DNA of 64,000 nt from Aalborgiella sp031424795 (GTDB lineage Bacteria > Pseudomonadota > Gammaproteobacteria > Burkholderiales > Burkholderiaceae_C). The stretch lies in the NCBI GenBank assembly GCA_031424795.1, contig JANPIC010000133.1, positions 12,914 to 76,913 on the forward strand. Reading direction: 5' to 3'. Positions 8,265 through 16,665 of this stretch are shown one piece after another; position 1 is the first letter of the stretch; every line of letters starts with the position of its first letter. A program made the position numbers and the translations under genes. The notes under the pieces are model-generated. The model was not told the DNA's origin, ran no database searches, and saw only the letters and a program-made list of their open reading frames with translations.

Positions 8265-8870
8265 TCATTTCAAAAAGTGCTCTCGGTAGTGCACCAACTC
8301 ATCAATCGACTCATGCACATCCGCCAAAGCGGTGTGTTTTTGTTGCTTTTTAAAGGCTTTGTAGACTTCAGGCCGCCAGCGTTTGGCGAGCTCTTTGAAG
8401 GTGCTGACGTCGATGTTGCGGTAATGGAAAAACGCATCCAGCTTGGGCATGTATTTGACCAAAAACCGGCGGTCTTGGCTGATGGTGTTGCCGCACAGGG
8501 GGGACGTCGCTTTGGGTACGTACTTCTTCAAAAAAGCCAAAATCTCGGTTTCAGCGTCCGCTTCTGAAAGGGTAGATGCTTTGACCTTGTCAATCAAGCC
8601 GCTTTTACCGTGCGTGCCTTTGTTCCATTTGTCCATTTTGTTCAAAAGCTCGTCGCTTTGGTGGATGACGAGGACAGGGCCTTCGATGCGCGGCTCTAAG
8701 TTTGGGCCGGTGACGACGACAGCGATTTCTATCAAACGTTCGTTGTCGGGGTCTAAACCGGTCATTTCGCAGTCTAGCCAGATCAGGTTTTGATCATTTT
8801 TAGCGAGTAAAACCTGAGTTTTGGTAGTTTCTGCTGTAGTTTCTTTGTTGATTTTGGCGGTATTAGGCAT
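8265..8870 (-). CDS. orn: Oligoribonuclease
   Basis: Orn degrades 2-5 nt RNA fragments, including pGpG from cyclic-di-GMP turnover, to mononucleotides in the cytosol. It is a DEDDh 3'-5' exonuclease: LIWLDCEMTGLDPDNERLIE supplies the first Asp and Glu, the HKALADVHESIDEL-like segment (HTALADVHESIDELVHYR) supplies the late His and Asp. The 201-residue product is about 20 residues longer than the usual 181, all at a polar N terminus (MPNTAKINKETTAETT). An internal start closer to LIWLDCE would restore normal length, but no ATG lies there. The gene is divergent from the M48 peptidase 61 bp away. Confidence 0.95.
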   Translation of the reverse strand: MPNTAKINKETTAETTKTQVLLAKNDQNLIWLDCEMTGLDPDNERLIEIAVVVTGPNLEPRIEGPVLVIHQSDELLNKMDKWNKGTHGKSGLIDKVKASTLSEADAETEILAFLKKYVPKATSPLCGNTISQDRRFLVKYMPKLDAFFHYRNIDVSTFKELAKRWRPEVYKAFKKQQKHTALADVHESIDELVHYREHFLK

Positions 8871-8931
8871 ATCTAAGGATTGTCACTTATTTCACGTCTA
8901 GTCTGCCAATTCATCAGTAAACTCATACCTT

Positions 8932-10272
8932 ATGACTAACCCTTCGACGATTCCTTCAATTTCATTCATTTTTTCACTGGTATTTGCAGCGCTTTTAGTG
9001 GCTGGTTTGGTGGTCAAATATTGGCTGGCAACACGCCAAATCCGTTACGTGGCGCGGCACCGCAACGCTGTACCACCAGCATTTGCGCAAAATATTACCT
9101 TAGCAGCGCATCAAAAAGCGGCTGATTACACGCTGACGAAATCGCGTTTCGGCTTGCTGGAGCTGGCTTTTGGTACGGCAGTTTTGGTTGCTTGGACGCT
9201 GCTGGGCGGGCTGGATCTGATAAATACCTGGTTACTGGGTTTGATTGGCAATTCTTACGCAGGTTTAGCGCAGCAGTTGGCGCTGTTCGTTAGCTTCGCA
9301 GTGATCAGCAGCATCATCGAGCTGCCGTTCACGCTGTACCAAACCTTTGTGATTGAAGAGCGTTTTGGCTTTAACAAAATGACGTTCAAACTGTGGTTGA
9401 TTGACGGCATCAAATCCAGCTTGATTGGCGCCTTGATTGGCCTGCCCCTTGCCGCGCTGATTTTGTGGCTGATGGGCGCTGCGGGCAACTTGTGGTGGCT
9501 GTGGACATGGTGCGTGTGGATGGGGTTTAACCTGCTGCTCTTGGTGCTGTACCCAACGGTGATTGCCCCGATGTTTAATAAATTCAAACCTTTGGAAGAC
9601 GAAGCGCTGAAAGCCCGTGTGACGGCGCTGATGCAGCGCTGTGGCTTCGCTGCCAAAGGTTTGTTTGTGATGGATGGCAGTAAACGCAGCGGCCATGCCA
9701 ACGCGTATTTCACCGGTTTTGGCGCTTCTAAACGCGTGGTTTTTTACGACACTTTGCTGGCCAAATTGTCACCCGCAGAGGTGGACGCTGTGTTGGCGCA
9801 TGAGTTGGGGCATTTCAAACACAAACATGTGATCAAGCGCATCGTTGCGATGTTTGCGATGAGCTTGGCGGGGTTTGCACTATTAGGCTGGCTGTCAACG
9901 CAAGTGTGGTTTTACACAGGCTTAGGAGTCATGCCTAATTCTGCAGCCGTGACCGGCGTGCCAAACAACGCTTTGGCTTTGCTGTTATTGATGATGGCGA
10001 TGCCAGCGTTCACATTTTTCATCTCGCCACTCTTTGCACAACTGTCCCGCAAACATGAGTTTGAAGCAGATGCCTACGCCATCAAGCAAACAGCGGGGAG
10101 TGACTTGGCCAGTGCGCTGCTCAAGCTGTATGAAGACAATGCCTCAACGTTGACGCCAGACCCTTTGTTTGTGAAGTTTTATTACTCGCATCCACCTGCT
10201 TCAGAGCGCTTGGCTCGTATGGGCTTCACCCCTGGTAGTTTGAGTAGCGCATCTGCAGGGCAGTTGGCCTGA
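8932..10272 (+). CDS. M48 family metallopeptidase (Ste24/CAAX-protease type)
   Basis: A 446-residue integral membrane zinc protease related to Ste24 and HtpX, likely involved in membrane protein quality control. Residues 1-240 contain several hydrophobic helices and the Ste24-like N-terminal region (QTFVIEERFGFNKMT). The zinc site is HELGHFKHKH at about residues 290-299, with the third ligand in EFEADAYAI near 379. The C-terminal FVKFYYSHPPASERL is also typical. The ATG follows the usual hydrophobic start. The rsgA gene begins 3 bp after the stop, so the two are probably cotranscribed. Confidence 0.93.
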   Translation: MTNPSTIPSISFIFSLVFAALLVAGLVVKYWLATRQIRYVARHRNAVPPAFAQNITLAAHQKAADYTLTKSRFGLLELAFGTAVLVAWTLLGGLDLINTWLLGLIGNSYAGLAQQLALFVSFAVISSIIELPFTLYQTFVIEERFGFNKMTFKLWLIDGIKSSLIGALIGLPLAALILWLMGAAGNLWWLWTWCVWMGFNLLLLVLYPTVIAPMFNKFKPLEDEALKARVTALMQRCGFAAKGLFVMDGSKRSGHANAYFTGFGASKRVVFYDTLLAKLSPAEVDAVLAHELGHFKHKHVIKRIVAMFAMSLAGFALLGWLSTQVWFYTGLGVMPNSAAVTGVPNNALALLLLMMAMPAFTFFISPLFAQLSRKHEFEADAYAIKQTAGSDLASALLKLYEDNASTLTPDPLFVKFYYSHPPASERLARMGFTPGSLSSASAGQLA

Positions 10273-10275
10273 CGA

Positions 10276-11247
10276 ATGAGTAATATGCTTCAAAATGGAC
10301 TTGTCGTCGCTGGTTTTGGCCGCCATGTGCTCGTTGAGACTGATGCAGGTGAACGCATTATTTGCCACCCGCGCGGTAAGAAAAACACCGCCGTGGTGGG
10401 TGACCGTATCAAATGGCTTGCAACCCAAGACGAAGGCACAATTGAGAAGCTGGAGCTTAGGAAGAACCTGTTTTATAGGCAAGATGAAATTCGCACCAAA
10501 TCGTTTGCAGCCAATTTAGACCAAATTTTGATTCTGATCGCTGCTGAGCCAGAGTTTTCAGAAAGCCAGCTGTCCCGTGCTTTGATAGCGGCTGAGGCAG
10601 AGCACATCAAACCCATCATTGCGCTGAATAAGAGCGATTTGACCGTGCCATTTGCCAAGGCTTGGGAGCGGCTTCAGCCTTACAAAGAGATGGGCTACGA
10701 CGTCGTCGCCCTGTCTTTGAAGCCCAAAAATGTGGGGCTAAAGAGTGCCGCCGAAGACTTTGATATTGAGAAAATCGAGCAACAAGCCGAGCTGTTGATG
10801 TCGCTCTTACAGGGCAAAACTACATTGGTTTTAGGGCCTTCAGGAGCTGGTAAAAGCACGCTGATCAATGCCGTCGTGCCCAATGCAACAGTGTTCACGC
10901 AAGAAATTTCACAAGCTTTGAATTCTGGCAAACACACGACCACTAGCACCACTTGGTATTGGGTGGATGAGGCAAAAACCACGGCTTTGATTGATTCACC
11001 AGGTTTTCAAGAGTTTGGTCTGAACCACATTGAAGCGAGTCATTTAGCCAGCTATATGCCCGACTTTAAAGTGCATGTGCCGAACTGCAAATTTTACAAT
11101 TGCAGCCACTTGCATGAGCCGGGTTGCGGTGTTTTGGAATCCATGAAAAATGATGTAAAAAATGACTCTAGCCGTCGTAAAATAAGCTTAGAGCGCTATC
11201 GAATATATAGCAGTTTGTTTGCTGAATTATCCGAGGTTCGGTACTGA
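10276..11247 (+). CDS. rsgA: Small ribosomal subunit biogenesis GTPase RsgA
   Basis: RsgA is the late-stage 30S assembly GTPase that releases RbfA. The 323-residue protein has an N-terminal OB fold, a circularly permuted GTPase domain with ALNKSDLT (G4) before GPSGAGKSTL (G1) and DSPGFQEF (G3), and a C-terminal zinc finger using CKFYNCSHLHEPGC (about residues 272-285). It sits 3 bp after the M48 peptidase gene. The last 40 codons are A+T-rich and contain a stretch resembling a diverged palindromic element (11166-11211). Confidence 0.96.
   Translation: MSNMLQNGLVVAGFGRHVLVETDAGERIICHPRGKKNTAVVGDRIKWLATQDEGTIEKLELRKNLFYRQDEIRTKSFAANLDQILILIAAEPEFSESQLSRALIAAEAEHIKPIIALNKSDLTVPFAKAWERLQPYKEMGYDVVALSLKPKNVGLKSAAEDFDIEKIEQQAELLMSLLQGKTTLVLGPSGAGKSTLINAVVPNATVFTQEISQALNSGKHTTTSTTWYWVDEAKTTALIDSPGFQEFGLNHIEASHLASYMPDFKVHVPNCKFYNCSHLHEPGCGVLESMKNDVKNDSSRRKISLERYRIYSSLFAELSEVRY
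11166..11211 (-). repeat. Diverged palindromic element near the 3' end of rsgA
   Basis: CTCTAGCCGTCGTAAAATAA followed by GCTTAGAGCGCTATCGAATATATAGC aligns without gaps to the repeat, roughly 70% identical by hand. It is read in a different frame from all other coding copies (SSRRKISLERYRIYSS). The family's own C-terminal helix lies here too, so this may be chance in part. Confidence 0.35.
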
Positions 11248-11259
11248 GTATGCCGTACT

Positions 11260-12309
11260 TTAGCCTAGCAATTTAGACAAAGTCAGTAGCGCTAGCAGTA
11301 ACATCCATAACACCACATAGCGCCAAACAAGACCAACGACGCTGCGCAGGTGCGCTGGTTCAGCTTCTCGACCTGGCGTGCTGATGGTGGCTTCGGGTTC
11401 GGTTGAATTGTTGTTACTTTCCCCATCAAATGATGAATTAGCCGATTCGGCTCGTGGAGCTGGTTTGAGTAATTCGCCACCTAAACGCACATGCATGGCG
11501 CCCGACGTTGCCGCCAAAATCACGCCGTCGTTGGCGTTGTCAAGCGTGGGCAATTGCTGTGCATAGTTGCGCCAACAATCAATCGCATCCTCAAAATTGC
11601 CCACCACGGCAAACCCCATGGCGGTGAAACGAGCAGGCAACCAATCGACCAAATACCACGCTTTTGCTGTTGTTTCGCGTAAGTGGTCACTTACGACGGA
11701 GGAGTCGTCATGCACGTTGTCGTCGCTTGAATGACTCAATTTGGTTTTAAAACGTGGTTTCCAAAAACGGACGGTAAATTCAGACATGCGGTAAAACACC
11801 GCACCGAATGGGCCTAGCCCCAAAGCTGCCAAAATGACATACCAAGTCAGCACACCAAACACATGGCGATGCGCCGCCAAAACCGAGTATTCAATGACGT
11901 GGCGCACAATTTCGCTGCGCGGAATGTTACTGGCATCGACGTTTTGCCAGTCAGCTAAGAGTTGACGAGCTAAATCTTCGTCGCCAGCATCTAGCGCATC
12001 GCGAATATCGGTGAAGTGGTAGCTAAATTGCCGAAAACCGAGGGTGACGTAGAGCACCATCACGTTCCACACCACGGCTGCTGGCCAGCCAAAGGCGTAG
12101 ACCAAGAGCCAATGCACACCCATCACAGCTAAGGCTGGCAATGCTGCTGTGATCAGCCAAACCACCCAGCTGTGGTCAGATTTGCCTGCATCAAAATTAC
12201 GACTTACAGCGTTCGCCCAATGGCGCAGACCATGATGAATGGGGTTGCTGCGCGTTAGTGGTTTGACTTGCTCGATCAAGAGCGCGCAAAAAATGGCAAA
12301 AAAGCTCAT
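11260..12309 (-). CDS. CobD/CbiB-family (AmpE-like) membrane protein
   Basis: This 349-residue multi-pass membrane protein belongs to the CobD/CbiB-related group that Burkholderiales carry outside cobalamin operons. It opens MSFFAIFCALLIEQVKPL, has RNFDAGKSDHSWVVWL and YHFTDIRDALDAGDEDLARQ, and later YLVDWLPARFTAMGFAVVGNFEDAIDCWR, which is the most CbiB-like region. The Glu-Gln start resembles AmpE. The ATG at 12309 is chosen over TTG 12393, which would add a non-family extension. No other cobalamin genes are near, so a function in B12 synthesis is not supported. The Nudix gene lies just upstream on the same strand. Confidence 0.75.
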   Translation of the reverse strand: MSFFAIFCALLIEQVKPLTRSNPIHHGLRHWANAVSRNFDAGKSDHSWVVWLITAALPALAVMGVHWLLVYAFGWPAAVVWNVMVLYVTLGFRQFSYHFTDIRDALDAGDEDLARQLLADWQNVDASNIPRSEIVRHVIEYSVLAAHRHVFGVLTWYVILAALGLGPFGAVFYRMSEFTVRFWKPRFKTKLSHSSDDNVHDDSSVVSDHLRETTAKAWYLVDWLPARFTAMGFAVVGNFEDAIDCWRNYAQQLPTLDNANDGVILAATSGAMHVRLGGELLKPAPRAESANSSFDGESNNNSTEPEATISTPGREAEPAHLRSVVGLVWRYVVLWMLLLALLTLSKLLG

Positions 12310-12338
12310 GACAGCATCATATAGGATGCTGACTAGCT

Positions 12339-13040
12339 TTAAGCGTGCAAAAATCGATAAAAATTGCGCAACATGCCAGCCGTTGCACCCCAAATGAAGT
12401 GCTCTTTGCCGTTCGGGGCTTGGTCGTCAGGGTAGGGCATAGAAAACCACTTGCGACGTGCGCCCTGCCACTCAAACACGTGCTCATGGTGGTTGGCAGG
12501 GTTCATTAGATAAGCCAACGGTACTTCAAATGCGTGCGCAACTTCGTCGGTATTCAGGCGTAATTCAAAATTAGGATTCAGCAACGCAACAACAGGGGTG
12601 ATGATGAATTGCGTACCCGTTAAATAGGTTGGCATCGCGCCTATGACTTCAATATGTGATGCCTCAATGCCCACTTCCTCGTAGGTTTCACGCAGCGCAG
12701 TCGCCGTGGCATCTGCGTCATCTGCATCTGCTTTGCCACCAGGAAAGGCGATTTGCCCGCCGTGGGTGGAGAGGTGGCTGGTGCGCTGCGTTAGCAATAC
12801 ATGCAACTCATCTCGCATCACCAAAGGCAGCAAAACGGAAGCGTGCGCTAACTCACGTTGGCTGAAGCTGGACTCGCGCAGCACTTCGGGCGACCAGATG
12901 GGCTGATTGGCAAATCGCTCTCGTAAGGCTTGCGGTGACATCGCAGCGCTTGGCACCGCTGGCATGTCTGCACCCGTACGGGTGACGGGCACTTTGCGCG
13001 GGTCGAAAATCGGTGGTGCGATGTAGTCAGGTGCGGACAT
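12339..13040 (-). CDS. Nudix hydrolase, coenzyme A pyrophosphatase type
   Basis: A 233-residue Nudix protein of the YeaB/NudL group, which cleaves CoA and its derivatives to phosphopantetheine and 3',5'-ADP. The CoA signature LLTQRTSHLSTHGGQIAFPG (about residues 104-123) precedes the Nudix box GGKADADDADATATALRETYEEVGI. The start ATG at 13040 gives an N-terminal leader of about 60 residues before the domain. The gene lies between the rplS terminator and the CobD-like gene and probably shares a transcript with the latter. Confidence 0.9.
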   Translation of the reverse strand: MSAPDYIAPPIFDPRKVPVTRTGADMPAVPSAAMSPQALRERFANQPIWSPEVLRESSFSQRELAHASVLLPLVMRDELHVLLTQRTSHLSTHGGQIAFPGGKADADDADATATALRETYEEVGIEASHIEVIGAMPTYLTGTQFIITPVVALLNPNFELRLNTDEVAHAFEVPLAYLMNPANHHEHVFEWQGARRKWFSMPYPDDQAPNGKEHFIWGATAGMLRNFYRFLHA

Positions 13041-13054
13041 GGTTGTTTAGTACA

Positions 13055-13105
13055 TAAAAAAACCGCTAAAAGTAACTCAAAGAGTGACCCATAGCGGTTG
13101 TTTTT
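13055..13105 (-). terminator. Terminator of the ribosomal operon downstream of rplS
   Basis: Inverted repeat AACCGCTA (13061-13068) / TAGCGGTT (13092-13099) with a run of seven A on the plus strand, that is T on the transcribed strand. It lies 50 bp past the rplS stop. Confidence 0.7.
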
Positions 13106-13151
13106 CGGAGCCAGTGCAACTGTTATCGCGGCTGACTCTTGGTTGTTGACT

Positions 13152-13544
13152 TTAAGCCGCAGTAACTGCTGCTGTAGCCTTGACCTTCTTAGGAGCCAAT
13201 TTTTCTTTGATACGTGCAGACTTGCCGCTACGATCGCGCAAGTAGTACAACTTGGCGCGGCGAACATCACCACGGCGTTTGACTTCAATCGCCGCGATCA
13301 ACGGGCTGTAAGTTTGGAATGTACGCTCAACGCCTTCGCCGCTGGAGATTTTACGAACGGTAAAACCGCTGTTCAAACCACGGTTACGCTTGGCAATGAC
13401 CACGCCTTCAAACGCTTGCAAACGCTTGCGAGTTCCCTCGACCACGTTAACGCTAACGACAACGGTGTCGCCAGGTGCAAATACTGGAATAGTTTTGTTC
13501 AAACGAGCAATTTCTTCTTGCTCTAGTGTTTCGATTAAGTTCAT
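13152..13544 (-). CDS. rplS: 50S ribosomal protein L19
   Basis: L19 sits at the 30S-50S interface. The 130-residue protein shows the full family pattern: MNLIETLEQEEIARLNKTIP, then FAPGDTVVVSVNVVEGTRKR, FEGVVIAKRNRGLNSGFTVR, and PLIAAIEVKRRGDVRRAKLYYLR without gaps. The tail VKATAAVTAA extends it slightly past the usual 115-120 residues. It is the last gene of rpsP-rimM-trmD-rplS, but a separate promoter lies at the end of trmD. Confidence 0.98.
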   Translation of the reverse strand: MNLIETLEQEEIARLNKTIPVFAPGDTVVVSVNVVEGTRKRLQAFEGVVIAKRNRGLNSGFTVRKISSGEGVERTFQTYSPLIAAIEVKRRGDVRRAKLYYLRDRSGKSARIKEKLAPKKVKATAAVTAA

Positions 13545-13656
13545 AGTTTCCTCTTATGATCATGGCAGCACCAACGTCGGGATTGACATATGCTCGATTC
13601 ATTTACAAAGAAAACTGTAAAAAAGAGCGGTCGGCCAGAGGATCGAAAAGCCTTTG

Positions 13657-13685
13657 ATTATAACAGTTTATAAGGGCTTTTTCAA
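13657..13685 (-). promoter_or_regulatory. Internal promoter for rplS
   Basis: Minus strand TTGAAA (13680-13685), 17 bp, then TATAAT (13657-13662) followed by CAAAGGC. The -35 box overlaps the end of trmD, so rplS can be transcribed independently with a leader of about 105 nt. Confidence 0.65.
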
Positions 13686-14405
13686 CAAATCAGGGCGTAG
13701 CTCGGTTGTGAGCTTGAGTCGTTGTTCTTGTCGCCAGAGCTCAATATTCACATGGTGGCCAGACAAAAGCACATCCGGCACGGTTTTAGGCACGCCTTGA
13801 TCTTCCCAAATCTCTGGTCGCGTGTAGTGCGGGCAATCTAGCAGGCCGTCTAGAGCGGGGTTGAAGCTGTCTAAGTGGTGGCTGTCTTGGTCACTCAGCA
13901 CGCCGGGTTGCAGGCGGGCTATGGCGTCTAGCAGAGCCATAGCAGCGATTTCTCCGCCTGAGAGGACAAAATCGCCTAGGCTGATTTGAATATCGACATA
14001 GGCGTCGATAAACCGCTGGTCAATGCCTTCGTAGCGACCGCAAACCAGCACGGCGCCATTGCTTTTCGACCATTTTTCTACGCTTGGGTGGTCAAGTTTT
14101 TGACCAATCGGGGAAAAAAGCACCACGGGCGCTTTATTTCCCAGATTCGTTGCTTGATTCCGTCCGGTTTGAATCGCTTCAAGGCACAAACGCAGCGGCT
14201 CAGCCATCATCACCATGCCTGGGCCGCCGCCGAAGGGGCGGTCGTCTATGCGGCGGTAGGTGCCTTGGGCGAAGTCACGGGGATTCCATAGGCGGACATC
14301 GACCAAGCTGATGCCGTTTTTAGTCTCAAAAGCGCGGCGGTTGATGCCAACCGTTAAAAACGGGGCGAAAAGCTCGGGAAATAGGGTGATGACATCGAAG
14401 CGCAT
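13668..14405 (-). CDS. trmD: tRNA (guanine-N1)-methyltransferase
   Basis: TrmD makes m1G37 in tRNAs reading CNN and some other codons, preventing frameshifts. The 245-residue knotted SPOUT enzyme begins MRFDVITLFPELF and has GPGMVMMAEPLRL, CGRYEGIDQRFID, GDFVLSGGEIAAM (SAM-binding knot) and SFNPALDGLLDCPHYTRPE, all canonical. It follows rimM by 30 bp in the conserved rpsP operon. Confidence 0.98.
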   Translation of the reverse strand: MRFDVITLFPELFAPFLTVGINRRAFETKNGISLVDVRLWNPRDFAQGTYRRIDDRPFGGGPGMVMMAEPLRLCLEAIQTGRNQATNLGNKAPVVLFSPIGQKLDHPSVEKWSKSNGAVLVCGRYEGIDQRFIDAYVDIQISLGDFVLSGGEIAAMALLDAIARLQPGVLSDQDSHHLDSFNPALDGLLDCPHYTRPEIWEDQGVPKTVPDVLLSGHHVNIELWRQEQRLKLTTELRPDLLKKPL

Positions 14406-14435
14406 AAATCAAGCTGAATGGGCTTATGTCATGAA

Positions 14436-15011
14436 TCAGTAGTCTGGCTGCCAGTCAACGGTGACGCGTTTCTCAAGCAAATTCACGTCATCAACATAAT
14501 GTGAAACGAAGGGAATCATGCGTTCTTGCACTTTTTCAATGCCTTCAACAATCTCGGTGTATTCAATCACCAGCACCGTTTGCGGCCCAGTTGAGAGCAA
14601 ATCTTTCACGACACCAAGTGCGACGCCTTCGCGGTTGACGACGTTCAAACCCATCAAATCGACCCAGTAGTACGAGTCAAGTTCAGGCGTTGGAAAGCTG
14701 GAGCGGGGAATGAAGATGCGCGAGCCTTTGAGCGCCTGGGCGATGTCGCGGTCTTCCATCTCATGGGCGACGGCAACAATGGTGTCGGAATGCACTTTGG
14801 CTTCACGAATGCGCATGAGTTGCGTACCAGCAAAGGCGGGTTTGCCGCGTTCGGTGGGTTGCAAATACCAGCGTTTGGAAGAAAAAAGCGCCTCAGGGTC
14901 GGCGCTATGAGGTAAAACTTTGAACCAGCCTTTGAGTCCCCAAGCGTCGGCGATACGCCCCACTTGGATGGCATCTGCTGGTAAATCTACCGGTTCAAGG
15001 CCTTGCAACAT
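14436..15011 (-). CDS. rimM: 16S rRNA processing protein RimM
   Basis: RimM assists maturation of the 30S head by binding S19 and precursor 16S rRNA. The 191-residue protein has the N-terminal barrel signature VGRIADAWGLKGWFKVLPHS and the C-terminal PRC-barrel segment SYYWVDLMGLNVVNREGVAL ending in FVSHYVDDVNLLEKRVTVDW. It lies between rpsP (58 bp upstream) and trmD. Confidence 0.96.
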   Translation of the reverse strand: MLQGLEPVDLPADAIQVGRIADAWGLKGWFKVLPHSADPEALFSSKRWYLQPTERGKPAFAGTQLMRIREAKVHSDTIVAVAHEMEDRDIAQALKGSRIFIPRSSFPTPELDSYYWVDLMGLNVVNREGVALGVVKDLLSTGPQTVLVIEYTEIVEGIEKVQERMIPFVSHYVDDVNLLEKRVTVDWQPDY

Positions 15012-15069
15012 GATATTTATAAAATGCTGAGCAATTGCCTCGAACTGAAATCAACAACAAAGTTGTTGA

Positions 15070-15333
15070 TTAAACAGCCGCAGGTGCTGCTTTTTTAGCG
15101 TGTTGAGCAAACAAACGCTCAACGGTTGGAGATGCTTGCGCACCAACGCTTTTCCAGTAAGTCACGCGGTCGATAGCGACGCGGATGCTCTCTTCGCCAC
15201 CAGTGGCGCTAGGGTTGTAAAAACCAACGCGCTCGATGAAACGGCCGTCACGGCGGGTACGTTTGTCAGCGACAACGATGTTGAAAAAAGGACGCGCTTT
15301 TGCGCCGCCGCGAGAAAGTCGAATGACGACCAT
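15070..15333 (-). CDS. rpsP: 30S ribosomal protein S16
   Basis: S16 is an early assembly protein of the 30S subunit. The 87-residue product opens MVVIRLSRGGAKARPFFNIV and contains RRDGRFIERVGFYNP, both family hallmarks. The ATG at 15333 is chosen over the longer reading frame from 15393 because it follows GAAGGAAC at correct spacing and matches the invariant start. It is the first gene of the rpsP-rimM-trmD-rplS operon. Confidence 0.98.
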   Translation of the reverse strand: MVVIRLSRGGAKARPFFNIVVADKRTRRDGRFIERVGFYNPSATGGEESIRVAIDRVTYWKSVGAQASPTVERLFAQHAKKAAPAAV

Positions 15334-15470
15334 AATAGTTCCTTCAGAAGAATTGCCCAATTTAGGTAAATAAATACCCGAAAAATAAAGCAACCCGATA
15401 ATTTCATGTAATCTCAGCGTTGAGACACGTTACATAACCACCCGGCTAGAAACACGCTGAAAAGCCTTTG

Positions 15471-15500
15471 ATTATAGCTTTTTACGGGGTGCGCTGTCAT
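15471..15500 (-). promoter_or_regulatory. Promoter of the rpsP operon
   Basis: Minus strand ATGACA (15495-15500), 18 bp, TATAAT (15471-15476), followed by CAAAGGC. The predicted leader to rpsP is about 130 nt. Confidence 0.7.
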
Positions 15501-15544
15501 TTTTATTCTTATTTGTCAAAAGTCATCTCAATTCTTCTACTTTT

Positions 15545-16066
15545 ATGTTGATTATTCGACCCAGCACAGACGCCGACTTGCCCGCTATTACGGCGATTTA
15601 CGCGCACCACGTCCTCACCGGAACAGGTACTTTTGAGGTCGATCCGCCCACCGTGGACGATATGCGCGGTCGCCATGCTGATGTTTTGTCCAAAGGCTTG
15701 CCTTGGTTGGTCGCTGTTCAAAACGAAGTGGTCATAGGTTATGCCTACTGCAATTGGTTCAAACCGCGCCCAGCCTACCGCTTTTCTGCTGAAGATTCGA
15801 TTTATTTGAGTCCTGAAGCCGCAGGAAAAGGCCTGGGTCGAACGTTGTTGGCAGAATTGATGGCGCAGGCGCAGCGGGCGGGTGTGCGTAAATTGATTGC
15901 TGTCATTGGCGATTCGGCCAATGCAGGCTCTATCGCCGTGCACGCATCGGCAGGTTTTCAGCCTGTGGGCGTTTTGAAATCATGCGGTTGGAAGTTCGAT
16001 AAATGGCTGGATGTGGTGCTGATGGACAAAACTTTGGGTGAAGCGGATTTGACCACGCCGGTGTAA
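15545..16066 (+). CDS. GNAT acetyltransferase, phosphinothricin/methionine-sulfoximine acetyltransferase-like
   Basis: A 173-residue GCN5-related N-acetyltransferase of the Pat/MddA group, which acetylates L-phosphinothricin, methionine sulfoximine or related amino-acid analogues with acetyl-CoA. Typical segments are IRPSTDADLPAITAIYAHHV and TGTFEVDPPTVDDM near the start, SVYLSPEAAGKGLGRTLL-like YLSPEAAGKGLGRTLLAELM (acetyl-CoA binding, about residues 92-111) and IAVHASAGFQPVGVLKSCGW. It stands alone downstream of the divergent ribosomal promoter. Substrate is inferred from family only. Confidence 0.88.
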   Translation: MLIIRPSTDADLPAITAIYAHHVLTGTGTFEVDPPTVDDMRGRHADVLSKGLPWLVAVQNEVVIGYAYCNWFKPRPAYRFSAEDSIYLSPEAAGKGLGRTLLAELMAQAQRAGVRKLIAVIGDSANAGSIAVHASAGFQPVGVLKSCGWKFDKWLDVVLMDKTLGEADLTTPV

Positions 16067-16147
16067 ACGCGCTAGTTGAAGCGCGCCAGTTTGACCATCC
16101 AAAAAGCTTCAAAAACTTAAAAAAATAACAATAACTAGGGAAAAAAG

Positions 16148-16594
16148 ATGAAAAATAAAACAATCGCCACTTGGCTCTCATTTGTAGGCGGCCCCATGGG
16201 GCTGCACCGGTTCTATCTCTTCGGCATGCAAGACTGGCTTGGCTGGTTGCTGCCTTTGCCAACGATTTTGGGGCTTTACGGTGTGCATAGAGTGCGTACT
16301 TACGGTATCGACGACACGGTTAGCTGGGTATTGCTGCCGGTTTTGGGTTTTGTGATTGCTGGCTGCGCACTCACCGCGATTGTTTATGGTCTGATGACTG
16401 CAGAGCAATGGAATGCGAAGTTCAACCCAACATCAAAGCCTGATGCAAGCGCTGGTCAAACCAGCTGGTTGACAATTGGTGCTGTGGTTTTCTCGCTGTT
16501 GATAGGCTGCACAGCATTGATATTTGGTACCGTTCAAGTATTTCAGCACTACTTTGAGTACCAAATACTTGAAAGTCAAAAGCTATCTCGATAA
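16148..16594 (+). CDS. Small TM2-domain-like membrane protein
   Basis: A 148-residue membrane protein of unknown role. Residues 1-60 resemble a TM2 domain: KNKTIATWLSFVGGPMGLHRFYLFG, where the Gly-x-His-Arg-Phe-Tyr motif is diagnostic. Hydrophobic helices follow at about 55-90 and 100-128. The ATG follows AGGGAAAAAAG, a good ribosome site. The last codons (LESQKLSR) run up to a palindromic element just after the stop. No partner genes suggest a function. Confidence 0.7.
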   Translation: MKNKTIATWLSFVGGPMGLHRFYLFGMQDWLGWLLPLPTILGLYGVHRVRTYGIDDTVSWVLLPVLGFVIAGCALTAIVYGLMTAEQWNAKFNPTSKPDASAGQTSWLTIGAVVFSLLIGCTALIFGTVQVFQHYFEYQILESQKLSR

Positions 16595-16598
16595 AAAA

Positions 16599-16655
16599 GC
16601 AATAAATATGGCTCTAACCGGTGTATTTATTGCCTTAAATGCTATTAAATTTATA
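16599..16655 (-). repeat. Intergenic palindromic element upstream of LysR gene
   Basis: GCAATAAATATGGCTCTAAC then CGGTGTATTTATTGC forms a large hairpin with ten-base arms GCAATAAATA/TATTTATTGC. A decayed small module GCTATTAAATTTATA follows. It fills the gap between the TM2-like gene stop and the LysR start. Confidence 0.85.
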
Positions 16656-16665
16656 TTAAATTGGC

